Below, in pieces: positions 35,933 to 47,659 of a stretch of DNA of 64,000 nt. The notes beneath the pieces are model-generated. The model saw only the letters and a list, made by a program, of their open reading frames with translations. It was not told the origin of the DNA and made no database searches. The stretch's first letter is position 1; each line of letters begins with the position of its first letter. Origin of the DNA: Coffea arabica (Eukaryota > Streptophyta > Magnoliopsida > Gentianales > Rubiaceae); the NCBI RefSeq assembly GCF_036785885.1, contig NC_092316.1, positions 51,531,001 through 51,595,000 of the forward strand, given 5' to 3'. Both the position numbers and the translations under genes were made by a program.

Positions 35933-37833
35933 TATAGAAAAGGGATAATTTCCTAAACCTCACACCTTCAAATTTTGAAAATTACATTAACCTCTTTTGA
36001 GATTTATTATCTTGTAACATTTAGATCCAACTAATAATAAAAAAGTGATATTAGGAAAGGGAGAGAGATACCACAAAAAAAAAGAGGGAGAGAGAGAGAG
36101 AGTATGATTCCACCATTGCTCTTGATCTACTAAATTGTTTAATTAATGTAATACCAAGCCAAACATTAAAGAAAATATTAGAATTTGCTATTTATTATCA
36201 GGCAATGTTTTAAAAGGCGAAAACGTTAGGCAGGACATTTAGTATCTGCCGCAATGAGGCGAAAGCCCCAAGGCGTGAGATGTAAGCCTCACAAATTTTT
36301 ATTTTTTAAATATATATAAATATGATATATATATATTATCAAAGTCATTTGAAGATATAAATAAATATATTAAAATTAGATAAAATTAAGAAAATTTATA
36401 CAGGAAAAGAATTATTATTGTATAACTCCAACTAATAATTTAAGAAAAATATATATATTAATATTAGCTGCACAAAAAAGTAGAATAATTAACATTACAA
36501 AAAGTTCAATCTTAAAAAAAACTAGTCACAACTCAGAAGCCACCACATTATCAAGCACTTAAATCACAAACACATAAATTCAAATAAACACAAATTTCAA
36601 AGGTTAATTGTTTCAATAAACACACTTAACTAGCATGAAAAATAGAATACCAAATTAGCAACCATATTGCTTAATTATAATACATAACAAGGAATAGCAC
36701 CAATAATTAGAAACAAACTGACAAATAAAATGATACTATTCATCAAAGTCAATATCATCCATGTCATCATCTTCATCTAGTGTATATACAGTAGGTAATT
36801 TTCTTCTAATAGTTGATGATGGTTCCGAAATTTTCATCATATTATACGATCCAATCTATAGGTAATAATCTCTTTTCCTTTATCTTTCTTGCCTAACCAT
36901 ATATTATATTTCAAATAAATTCACTCTATGCCTCAATATAATAGATAGTAAATTAGTAATAAAGTTGAATAATAAAAAGCTAAAAACTTAATTGATGAAG
37001 TTAAATCTTTTTTTCCTTTTTTTGAAGTATAATTTGTGAGGTGCATGCTTTTAATGCCCCACTTCAGAGGCACACCCAAACACTTGGACATATGCCCTAG
37101 AACACTTTCACCTTATGTGACCTCCCAGGGACAGGGGCAGTATTGGAACGCTTTACCCTGACACTCATCCTACGAACGCCTTTTAAAACACTGTTATCAG
37201 GAATTAAATCACATATGGTATCAAATATAGTATGTCATTCAATATATTTCACTTAATGTAAAATTGAAATTACTCTTTTCAGTTACAAATCCATTGGCAA
37301 ACAAGATCATCAACAAATAATTAAAAAAATCTATAATCAAAATATTACAAAGAGCAAACATTAATACCATAAAAATCTCAACAACTATCCTTAATATGCT
37401 GACAAGAATATTTATGATATTAAAGTTTGTTTTTTGTAATATTTTAGTTGCAAATTTTTTGATTATTTATTGTTGATCGTGTTTAACAATGAATATGTAG
37501 CTAAAAAAAGTAATTTGGATCTAATATTAAGTAAAAAATATAAAATGAGATACGATTTTTCGATGCTATATAAGATTTGATCCCTAATAATAAATAGCAA
37601 ATTTTAGTGTTTTTCCTTAATGTGTGGCTTGATATTGGATTAATTAAATAATGCGATAGAAGAGGGGCAATAATGAAATCATATTATCTTTTCTTTCCTA
37701 ATATCACTTTTTAATTATTGATTAGATCTAAATGTTACAGAATAATTAACCAAGCGAGGTTAGTGTAATTTTCGAAATCTAGAGGAAGGCCAGTGAAATA
37801 GTCAAAGGTTTTTGAAATTATCCCTGTAGAAAG
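35933..37833. mobile_element. Foldback/MULE-type element with terminal inverted repeats of about 250 bp
   Basis: The ends 35942-36190 and 37575-37824 are inverted copies over about 250 bp. Both start GGGATAATTTC and share, in order, GAAAATTACA, TAACATTTAGATC, AAAAAGTGATATTAGGAAAG, TTTAATTAAT, CAAGCCA and TTTGCTATTTATTAT. Nine-base flanks TATAGAAAA and TGTAGAAAG match at 7 of 9, consistent with a Mutator-type 9-bp duplication. Non-coding. A second element with a similar terminus is at 58.1 kb. A hAT-like element has inserted into its interior at 36.2 kb. Confidence 0.72.
36195..37201. mobile_element. Non-autonomous hAT-like element, exact 8-bp duplication, nested in the foldback element
   Basis: TTATCAGG occurs at 36195-36202 and 37194-37201, flanking termini CAATGTTTTAAAAGGCG and, inverted, CAGTGTTTTAAAAGGCG. 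The TIR type and 8-bp duplication are those of hAT elements. The 991-bp body contains words such as AGGCGAAAGCCCCAAGGCG near the left end and no coding region. Confidence 0.85.
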
Positions 37834-40408
37834 AGCAAGAGAATCACCTTGATAATTAAGAGATCGAGCCCGGATCTTCTTGCAAGTGAGAAGGTCTTGG
37901 ATAGACAGCCAACCTCTCGAAGAGACTGATGTGCAGGATCAGGTGATAAGGATGCAGCTTCGTGGATTGAGTAACTCGTAAGAACTTGCCCTTGAGAGGG
38001 GGACCAAAATGTGAATTCTTGGATGGGCATTTATTCATGGGCTTCCTCAAAAGAGGAAAATAGAACTTTGCAAAATTTCGATGAATTCATATTGCAGCAC
38101 ATGCATTGGTGTATGAGAATGTTGCATTATTAGCAAAATGGCTTTGCAGGTGGGCAATGTGGTGGTGGTAGATTGCAGGAATGCTGGTGGCTTGCAGATA
38201 GGTTGCATGAAAAAGAAAGGGACGTTTTGGTCCTTTTAGTTGACAAACAACAAAATTTTACTAGCATTTTCTTTACGAAAATTTTGAACTTTTAACACTT
38301 ACTTAAATATTTTTTACCAACTATTTAGTTAATTGATATATAAAATGCATCTTATAATTAGTGGCATTAGCATTATATATTGAATTTTTAAGACTTTATT
38401 TATTATGTCAAGAAAAAATTGTTTAATGTTAAACTACATACGCCTTTTGATTAATTGTTTGATTTTAATTTTAATTTTTGATCTACCAAATTTCAAATTT
38501 AAGTACTTAAATCTACTACATATGATCTTCTAAATGTGAAGTTGAAACTAATAGAATTTGTATACATTCAAAGTTGTCTCTGTAAATATATAAAACCAAC
38601 ATTTGCATCTAATGGCAATAGGGTTAATTACCATATATCCACCTAATATATATCCCATTTCTCTGTTTATCTCTTAACTTTCTTTTTATGTCATTTAACC
38701 TCCTATAGAAGAACTCTATCTCTCTATAATGTCGATATTTTATTTCTTTTCGCTTTTCTCTATTCCTTTTTCCTTCAAATTAGTAATTTTTAAATTCTTA
38801 TTCTTGAGTAAATAAAAAATTCTTCTATATAATATTTTTCTTTGCTAAATTTTGTATACGATTCAAATCTTAATTGAATTTATTTTTTTATCATTGTTTT
38901 ACATATCACATTTCTATACCAATTTGTGTTCTTTTATTTGTCAAAAACCATCTTGACTAGTTTTATGTTGTTTATTCTATAACTGCATGGAGAAACTATA
39001 CATACATACATACATACATACATATACATACACACACACACATATATATATATATAGACACACACACACATACATACATATATATATATAGTAAATTACC
39101 AATCAATTGTATTTATTTACTATCATTATAATTAGACAAGTTGAAATAAAAGATTAATTTTTGACAATCATGTTAACAAGCTAATTATTGGGACATCTTT
39201 TTGGTCTATTTCCTTTATTAAATATTTTCTTATAATATTACTTTCTTTAATATTTCTTCAAAAGTAATCAAATATTAATGTGTTCCTAGTAAATCTACTT
39301 CTATCTTTTGGCACTTTACCACTACAAATTAGAGTAATCAAAATTTGGCCACAATTTAAGATTAATGAAGAAAAGAAAGAAGAAAAGGAAAACTAAAAAT
39401 TTAGCATAATAGAGGTGTAGTATTGTCTCTTAGGGGTTAAATGCGAAAAAAAATCAGGGGTAAATTACAAATCTAACTATAACTTAAGGGAAGTTTTTGT
39501 GAAAATATCATCTGTCTACTTTCTATTTGCACTTTGAGATTTGATTGCTCTTCAAAGTTTGATAGTAGAAAATAGTCAAATTATATTTTTTTTTCCCTTA
39601 AGACTGTTAGAATGATAAGATATAATAATGAATAATGAGTTGTTATAGATAAGTATTGCACATTTCAATTTATTAATAAATATACAAATTCCTTAACAAA
39701 GTTCTATACATTTAAGCTAAAATAATCTAATGATTAAAAAAGACTTCTTTATATAGAAACTTAATTTGAAACTTTTTATTTTGAGTGTAATAAGACATCG
39801 AGATTGGATAATTAAGTGTCAAAAATAGAAAAGAATTATCATACAATCCAAAAATCTAAATAACCACTTGTCAAACTACAATTATCCACACACACACACA
39901 CATATATACATGTCACTTCCCCCTCCGCCTTAGGATAAAACCAAAATCCTGACTCAGGGTTCTACAACATGTGTAAATACATACAAACTATACAGGGAGG
40001 TGTACAATGTACATGTTAGTCGTAGGGAGTCTAAATCTTTATATCTTTGTTTATCTGTTTAGTCCACAATTCGGTATATATGCTTGTCTAAGTGCATTTT
40101 CGGGGGCGAGGTGGAATTACTAGAATATAGGAAAGTGAGGCAGCTCTATGGTTGGTTGCTAATAACTGACCAAGTTCTTCTCCATCAACACCCTTTTTTG
40201 AGTTGAATACATATAGTAGTTGAAATGACACTAAAAAGCACCAATTCCTCAAAGTTAAACGTAACTATTGGTGCTGCAGCGTTTTCCGTGACCTTTCAAC
40301 AGACACGACTGAAACACGGTGCAAGAAAATTGGAGAGTACTATTGACCTTTTCTTCCCTTTTCTTCTCTTTCTTTTTTCTCTTTTTCAGTTTTGTTTTGT
40401 GTGCGAAT
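37834..40408. other. Non-coding A+T-rich spacer with microsatellites
   Basis: No supported gene. A compound (CATA)n, (CA)n, (TA)n array occupies about 38999-39092 and a short (CA)n lies near 39890. The NIP promoter occupies the right edge. Confidence 0.45.
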
Positions 40409-40417
40409 TATATATAA
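40409..40417 (+). promoter_or_regulatory. Candidate TATA box of the NIP aquaporin gene
   Basis: TATATATAA lies 569 bp upstream of the main start codon and after a CT-rich stretch. Transcription starting about 30 bp downstream gives a leader of about 540 nt containing both ATGTAA elements. Confidence 0.45.
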
Positions 40418-40640
40418 CCTTTAAGCAGATGCATATTTTGCTCATCCAAAATTTGAAACTTGTTTCAGCCAATCCCGAAATTTGCCCACTTAGTTGCACT
40501 TGTTCCCTTTGCGTTTCTGCAACGTCCTGTGGCTCTTTTATTCCAATTGTCCCCAGACTCTTGCACCATCTCCTTAATCAAATTCTTGATCATAATCGTA
40601 AAAACCTGGTTCTCGTCTCCAATTTACTCATCAATCCACC

Positions 40641-40646
40641 ATGTAA
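40641..40646 (+). promoter_or_regulatory. AUG-stop minimal uORF (first copy)
   Basis: ATGTAA, 345 nt before the main ATG of the NIP5;1-type gene. In Arabidopsis NIP5;1 the same AUGUAA in the leader stalls ribosomes when boron is high and triggers mRNA decay. Context here is CCACC ATG TAA AG. Confidence 0.6.
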
Positions 40647-40724
40647 AGTTTCTAGCGTGTAACAAACTGGAAAACACCATTCTTTCTATTCCGTAGCTGC
40701 ACATTTATAAAAAACTTGTTCAGC

Positions 40725-40730
40725 ATGTAA
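40725..40730 (+). promoter_or_regulatory. AUG-stop minimal uORF (second copy)
   Basis: A second ATGTAA 261 nt before the main ATG, in the context CAGC ATG TAA AT. Two copies in the leader parallel the arrangement known for Arabidopsis NIP5;1. Confidence 0.6.
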
Positions 40731-40985
40731 ATTTGATCAGCTCCATATTCGGCTCTTCCAAAACCAAAAAAAAAAAAAGACGTAGTATCAGTTTTTTCAT
40801 TTAGGTACCTTGTTTCCCTACAGTATTGTGCTACAGAGCTGGCTGGGCGTGGCTCAGGAGCCCTGTAGCCAAACCTGTAAAAAAATCAACAAATCACGTA
40901 ATATCATTCCTTCAAGTTTCTTAATCTAGAATCTAATCAATCTCCAAAAAAAAAAAAATTTATCCTTCAAGTTTTGAAGAAGAAA

Positions 40986-43900
40986 ATGGCACAATCAGAG
41001 CCCGGAAGTCCGCGAGGGACGGCGTCTACAACGCCAGGGAGTACTCCAACACCGCTGTTTACCGCAGTGCGAATTGATTCAATGGCTGATGATCGGAAGC
41101 CAATGCCTGCGTGCAAGTGCTTTCCAGTATTGGCTGGACCTCAATCGTGTATCACCAACTTCCCCGCGCCAGATATCTCGCTCCCCCGCAAGGTATGACT
41201 TCTGTCTTTTCTTGTTTTCTATCCTTCTTCCTGTCCTTGTAGGTGCCATGCATGCGCTGTACAATATTCTCATTCCATTCTAACAAGTTCAGCAGAGATT
41301 ACATTCTCATCTAGCAGTTTTATATAAATCCCACATATTAGGTCGTGGAGAGCATACAGAAGTAATTGAGGAAGGATCATCATTGTTCTTGGTTGATTTT
41401 GCAACGATTATTTTCTTTCTTGGTTTTAGTTTTTCAAATGTATACACTTAATACGCAGTAGTAGGACCAATATTTAATAAGTTACGGTTGTTAACATTGC
41501 AATTAACTCACAAAATTGTGGCATAAACACTAATACATAATAAAACTTAGGAGATGTTTAATAATCCAATTCAACACTTAATAGATTCAGATCTTAACAT
41601 GTTTAGACACGTTTGATAACTAAAAATTGAATATTTGAATTAATTAAATAGCATTAAATTTCTTATGCAAAACTTGTTCTAAAAAAAATAAGTGATGAGC
41701 TATTCACTTATTATTACTTAGTGTGATATATATTCGAATGTATCAGATTTAATTGTTAATAATTCAATAACTTAATAGATTTAGTGTTTAAATTTTAGTT
41801 TTTAAACTTCAGCTTTATCAAACACACTATAAATCCATGATTAAAATCCCAACTTCTAATGTCTTAACCTTGGTTATTTAACCACCATTAGTTGAAGACG
41901 TCATTGATAACTTTGTAAATGTCATATGTTACTGAATTTAAACTTGATACTAGTGGCTAGGAGAGGACTGTTAAAGTCTTCAATGTTACCCAATCCTAAA
42001 CTTGACAGTTAGAGATTGGAAGGACGTGAAAAAAATAAATAAATGTCAATACTCCAGTCCTAAAATTTACCTTCAAGGATAATGTAGTAAAAAAAGTGTG
42101 GTTTATTATCCGTGTACACTTCGTAAATGGAAAGCTCAAAGTTAGCTACAACATGTGGGAAGAATAGGACGAGATCCATTTGTTGGCTTGCAGTTTATAT
42201 CACTTCCAATCTCAGTAATGATTAATGGATACAAGAGCATAACTTAACCTTGAATTGGAACTTTTGCAACTGGCGAAATATGAATACAGGTGGGAGCAGA
42301 ATTCTTGGGGACTTTCATCCTTATATTTGGAGCCACAGCCGGACCCATTGTAAACCAAAAGTACGATGGAGCAGAAACGCTAATAGGGAACGCAGCTTGT
42401 GCGGGGCTAGCAGTTTTGATAGTGATCTTGGCAACTGGGCATATCTCGGGAGCTCATCTGAACCCCGCCGTAACTATTGCATTCGCGGCACTTCGCCACT
42501 TCCCATGGGCTCAGGTGCCTGCCTACATAGCAGCTCAGGTTTCAGGATCGATCTGTGCTTCTTTTGCTCTCAAAGCTGTTTTTAACCCCTTTATGTCAGG
42601 TGGTGTCACGGTTCCCTCCGTAGGCAACGCCCAAGCCTTCGCCCTTGAGTTTATTGTAACCTTCATTCTCCTATTTGTTGTTACAGCGGTCGCCACAGAC
42701 ACTCGCGCAGTAAGCACATCATCCTTGCTCCTCAGAGTTAATCTGTTCAACTGCGAACCTATATAGCCTTCCTAGGTTAGCTGTGAATTTTGGCCTCTAC
42801 ACAGTTTACTTTTAACATGCGCTCATACTGCCGCTACACATGTAAATAGGTTGGAGAACTGGCAGGAATAGCAGTCGGAGCTACCGTCATGCTCAACATT
42901 CTTGTTGCCGGGTGAGTTTTGACTAGGGGTTTATTTGATAACTACTCTGCTTAATGTTGAAAATTAATTCATTGAGAACTTCTTGAATTCAACGTGTTTG
43001 ATAGCAGAAATGTCCTACCGCCTATAGTATATTAAGCATATTGTTTAACTTGTGTACAAACTTTCAAGTGAAAAAATTTTTACTGAAATTTTCGAATCGA
43101 CTATACATGCTAGCTATAACTCTCACACAAATAACATATTCTTGTACAATCTCTTGTACAAAATCCACATTTGTTCTCTTTTTGTTCATACGCACATAAA
43201 CATATGGCAATGTACACTATCACATCGTAATAGATCTTCTGTCTCACACCCTGTGCCATTCTCTGTCCTATTTTTTATTATATTGCTATTTCTCTACATA
43301 AATATCATGTTTTAGTAGGAGAAATAGCAATATAATAAAAAGTAGGACAGAGAATGGCACAGGGTGTAGGACAGAAGATCCGTTGCGCTGTCACACACAA
43401 TTATGCACGCTTAAACACTGCCTCTAAGTTTTTTTTTATCACACACACATGCGCACACAATTTTTCTTTCTCTCTAAATACACAAATAAAGGTAATTTTT
43501 TTAAAGATAACAACATAATATTTCTGCGATACTTCAATTCAGCATTATAATTTCGTTAATTATTAAATAGATATAATCTAATCAATTGAGCAACTTAATA
43601 CTGAAAAGCACTTCATTTTTTAGATTTTAAAAACCAGATTTTAGACTTCACTTTTATAAAAAAGGGGCCTAAGTAGGCCAATGAATTAGTGCTTGTTACA
43701 AAGTAAATAAAGAATGGAATGGGTTCGCTTCATATGCACCCACGAGTGGTTAATAAAGGCTGTAAGAATTTTGCAACCAGAGCAATTTTGTCTACGATGA
43801 CCGAATCACTTTCATAGGTCATTTCAAAATTCAAACTTCCAGTCCAATCTGGAAGGATAACTACTGAGTACTGACTACTAAGTATTTGACATTTTAGTAT

Positions 43901-45063
43901 TGGTTTATTGCATTACGTAATTGGTTGGAGTTTGGACAGCAAAAATGGCAAGATGCAATATTGACTTTTTTTTTTTGTTTATTTAATGTGATGCTGAGTT
44001 GATGATTGATGTGCTGATTTTTTTTCCCCAATTGAATTTTGTTGGAAAAAACATATGGAATATTATTTTGGAACAATTTTTTTTTTTTAGAGAAAATTAA
44101 AATATGTTAACTTACTATTGGCATTTTGGATTTCGGATATTACCAAATTACTGGTTCTCCGGCCAAAATCCAATTACCAGTATCCAATTTACCAAACTAA
44201 AGTTTGGATGCGAATCGAATATTGGTGTTGACAAACCAATTACCGAATTCCCAAAATTTTTTTACCAAATTTTCGACCACCACCCAATAAACACCCCTAT
44301 CTGATCCATTCCTCTACATGGGCCAAACTAATTCATCGTCGCCATTTTAAAGAGTCTACAATAGTGCACTTAGGAGCAATTTGAATGCTTCTGCTGATGG
44401 GAGGATATGGTACGATTGGAAACAGAAGCACCTTCATGATAGTAACTAAATTCAGTGAATTTTACCCCCCCCAAAAAAAATTAAATTTAGAGAAAATAGG
44501 GAAAATAATAGGGAAAAAATTTAGAAAAATTAAATTCATGTGCTTGCAATAATAATAGGGAAAATAGGAATATAATAGATGCTGTAGTTTTCTGAAAGTT
44601 ACACACCATTTTTAACTACTAATTTTCTCAAGCCTATTATTATCTTATCTTCTTATCCCTATATTTTAAATATTTTTCACCCTTGATCCTTAGCCCCTTT
44701 TGCGACAATTTAAATTCCAAAGCAATAAAAGCAACATTTGAAAGAATTTTATGTGTGTCTATTAACTCAGAATTACATTGTTATGCTACTAGAATCCTAC
44801 TAACATACTCTTACAAAACAAGCACTGACAACATTGCCGTTGCTGTCGGCAGGCCAGCCAGCGGCGGTTCAATGAATCCTGTCCGAACTCTGGGGCCAGC
44901 CGTCGCTGCTGGAAACTACACGTCAGTTTGGGTATACTTGGTGGCTCCTACACTCGGGGCCCTGGCGGGAGCAGGGGCATATACCATGGTCAAGCTTCAA
45001 GGAGAAGGGCGTAATGCGACTGAGTCTCGACAGCAGTCCCGGAGTTTCCGTCGGCCAAGCTAG
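40986..45063 (+). CDS. NIP5;1: NOD26-like intrinsic protein, NIP5;1-type boric acid channel
   Basis: Six-helix aquaporin of NIP subgroup II, which moves boric acid across the root plasma membrane. Exons 40986-41192, 42290-42709, 42850-42911 and 44853-45063 join in phase with GT-AG introns to 299 residues, the family length. The N-terminal tail has a TPG motif at 16-18 and further SP/TP sites, like the phosphorylated TPG repeats that set polar localisation of Arabidopsis NIP5;1. The two pore loops are HLNPAVT (NPA at 127-129) and SMNPVRT (NPV at 238-240, with Arg241 of the selectivity filter). Blocks such as [20 protein letters not shown] and [13 protein letters not shown] are nearly those of NIP5;1. 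The C-terminus ends RSFRRPS. The first pore motif is NPA rather than the NPS of Arabidopsis NIP5;1. The start is the first ATG in frame. The third intron (1.9 kb) carries a hairpin element. Confidence 0.93.
43233..43380. repeat. Near-perfect 62-bp inverted repeat in NIP intron 3
   Basis: Arms 43233-43294 and 43319-43380 are nearly exact inverted copies (GATCTTCTGTCTCACACCCT versus its inverse, with one or two differences), separated by a 24-base loop. Outside them a weaker match continues (CACATCGTAATA against the inverse of CGTTGCGCTGTCACAC). Either a small foldback element or a young hairpin-RNA locus. It would be transcribed as part of the NIP pre-mRNA. Confidence 0.85.
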
Positions 45064-45602
45064 GCCTACTAAAGTTCAAATCTACTACCCATCTATCTGC
45101 ATGGCAAGTACGTTCGGATTAACGGAGGACTGCTTCGTAAGCCCAAAAAAAAAAAAGCAGCAGCAACAACAATTTTTAGTAAATTAAATAGTTAGATTGG
45201 AAAGCTTAAAACTCATTACTTCTTATATACTTCCAATGTAACGAAGAATCGAAAGTCTAGAAGAGGAAACTAAACATTGTACTTCCCCTGACATATTATT
45301 GTGCTGTGCTTATTAAGGTTTATGCAAGATCATCAGTACTAAATCAAGCGTGTCATACTTCAGTGTATCCACTACTCCCTTATTTTTGCAGTCACTTAAT
45401 CTTGTAAAGATCAAACATTGGAATTATCTATGGAGGGTTTCAGTTTAAATATGTTTATCATGGCTTGTTATGTATTGGGGCTCCTACAAGCGTAGTTTTG
45501 ATTGTAAGGTGCAGTTAATATTGGGGATGAGTTTAATTTCGAATTGCGGGGATGAAATTAACTGTAGGACACAATTTTCAAGTAGTGAAAAACAAATTAT
45601 TA
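45064..45602. other. 3' flank of the NIP gene
   Basis: Presumed 3' UTR and spacer; no gene. Confidence 0.4.
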
Positions 45603-45954
45603 TACTGCCTTCGTCCCACTTTGATTGTCCTGTTTTTCTTTTTCGTCTGTCTCAAATTGTAGTCAACTTTCTAATTGAAAAGTGTAGTTGTCTTTTAATT
45701 TCTCGAAAATACCCTTATTCAATGTAAGTTGTTATTACTATAAACTACCTCGTTTAATATAGATTGTTAGTATTGAATATAATATACCCCATTTAATGCA
45801 TTTAAATTTTTCAAAACATATTGATATATGAAAAGCTAGCATAAGGGTATTTTAGAAAAATAGCAATCTAAATTTGTTTTTCAACAAAATTAACTACTTT
45901 TTCTTAAATTGTGTGAAGAAAAATTAGAACTATCAAAATGGGACGGAGGGAGTA
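45603..45954. mobile_element. Stowaway/mariner-type MITE
   Basis: Termini CTGCCTTCGTCCCACTTTGA and, inverted, CTCCCTCCGTCCCATTTTGA are the CTCCCTCCGTCCCA ends of plant Stowaway-like MITEs. Each is flanked by TA (45603-45604 and 45953-45954), the mariner target dinucleotide. The 348-bp body is non-coding. Confidence 0.85.
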
Positions 45955-46970
45955 ATATTTTTGCACATTATTGTTCTAGTATGTACATTTATTGTTTTAG
46001 TAGTGTCTAAACATGTTGTATCAGTGTTTAAACTGCACCATATAATTGGAACAGTAATTATAGTAGCCCTGCATGTGCTTTGGTTCGGCTTGTGTTGGTA
46101 GTGTAATATAAGAACTCAAAAGTCTATTAGATTTGAAATGTTAAATTTTCATACTTCTTCTATACTTAATATATTCTCCAATTTGACAAGGAAACTAAAG
46201 TAGGATAGGTATAAGAACTCATTCCTGCAGGACCAAGTGCAATGATCATATGTGCATGGGCTATTAAGTATTAACCCTTTCATTGATGCTGCAAACATAA
46301 CCAGAACCTGTATGTGAAGAGCGGACTTTAGCAGCATGAGACTCTAAAAAGGACACTTAACAAAGACGACAACCTCTCTTAAAGGATACGAGGTTTTGGC
46401 CTATATATCTTTGATTTCTTCCTTGCCCGCGCATGGACTAAAACACCATGTCACAATCACTAGATGAAGGACTTGGCAAATTACCGACTGCTGTGCTTTC
46501 AGTGCCGTGTGGTCAGTTGTGTTTCCAATTTGACCGTAGGTGTCCAGTTTCATGGCACCTAGAGCTAAGATTCTAATTGTGACCGGAAATGAAAGAATGT
46601 GTGGACGTTATTAATTTAGCAGATGAAACATCTGAATCACTCGCTACACAAAACATTTTTCTTTTCTAACAAAATTTCAATTCACTCAAAATATCCAAAT
46701 TGAAGGTGTTATTTACATTGACATGAAAGTGAGAAGCATATAATGAATGACACCGCAAGGGAATTTAGGATTATCTGATTTTTATTCCATTGTTTAGAGC
46801 AATATAATGTGAACGTGAATTTTTATGTGAACTGACCTCAGAGAATAAATTTAAAACAGCACAATTTTCGGAAAAAGAGAGGTAATTGTTCGAGATAAAT
46901 AGATAATCTCAAAGGCACATAATTTTTTGGCTTGTTTAAGGGGGGAAAATATGATTAATTCTATTTTGCA
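45955..46970. other. Non-coding spacer
   Basis: No gene or element ends recognised. Confidence 0.4.
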
Positions 46971-47185
46971 CCCTTGAGTTATACCCTAATTCTCACTTGA
47001 TCCCTGAGCTAAACTATAAGATATTTCACTTCCTAGATCTTAATCTCGTTCCACTTTAATCCAATACTTAATAGAATATTCTAAACTATTTTGTTAGTTT
47101 GTGTACATCTAGTTGACAATTGAATTAAAATGAAAAGAATTTAAGAGGTTGAGGAATAAAGTGTCTCAAACTACAGTTTAAGGAT
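46971..47185. mobile_element. MITE remnant interrupted by the retrotransposon
   Basis: Starts CCCTTGAGTTATACCCTAAT and contains GATCCCTGAGCTAAACTATA. Toward its right it folds back on itself (GGAATAAAGTGTCTCAAACT ... CAGTTTAAGGAT resembling the inverse of the left part), but it stops abruptly at the 5' LTR. The mirrored terminus expected on the other side of the insertion is missing next to the 3' LTR remnant. Confidence 0.5.
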
Positions 47186-47611
47186 TGTAGTGGAGCCCAT
47201 GAGCACATCGGCCCGGTCCACATACACGTCAGCTCGGCCCAAGAGTCCTGACGTGATGGGCTGGTCTAGGGGTCAGGTCCTCTCGCAGGACCAGACGAGC
47301 GCCGCCATGGGCCTGATGGGCTTCGGAGCCCTCGTCTACCAGAGCTGGGTAGTGGAGCCCTAGAGGCTTATCCTCTCCAATAAGGACTCCTTGTCCTACC
47401 AGGAAACTACCACCTGGTGTTCTATAAATACCACACCCATAAGAAACACAAGGTACGCTACTCATAGTGCAGACTCTACTCTTTTTACTTACAAACTAGT
47501 TCTGACTTGATCGTCGGAGTTGCTACAGGGGACTCAGCCCCGCAGCTCGCTCACGTGCAGGTCGGACGCTCAACCAGCTCAGTTCGGATCTTCACTTCGG
47601 CAGTCGCATCA
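47186..47611 (+). repeat. 5' LTR (426 bp)
   Basis: Begins TGTAGTGGAGCCC and ends GCATCA, that is TG...CA, directly before the primer-binding site. It contains a TATAAATA promoter at 47423-47430. The first 55 bases are repeated exactly at 56240-56294. Confidence 0.85.
47423..47430 (+). promoter_or_regulatory. LTR TATA box
   Basis: TATAAATA in the LTR, about 185 bp before the LTR end, placed to start the genomic RNA inside the LTR. Confidence 0.65.
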
Positions 47612-47613
47612 AT

Positions 47614-47631
47614 TGGCGCCGTCTGTGGGAA
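47614..47631 (+). other. Primer-binding site
   Basis: TGGCGCCGTCTGTGGGAA begins two bases after the LTR. TGGCGCCGT matches the 3' end complement of plant tRNA-Asp, a common primer for these elements; the rest of the match is weaker. Confidence 0.7.
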
Positions 47632-47659
47632 CCAAGTATTCTCTTTTTTCGCGAACAAC

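Noticed and set aside
40225-40662. 145-codon open frame upstream of the NIP gene
   Set aside because: Overlaps the promoter and leader, has no family resemblance and is low-complexity in part. A 77-codon version from the ATG at 40429 would lie before or at the predicted transcription start.
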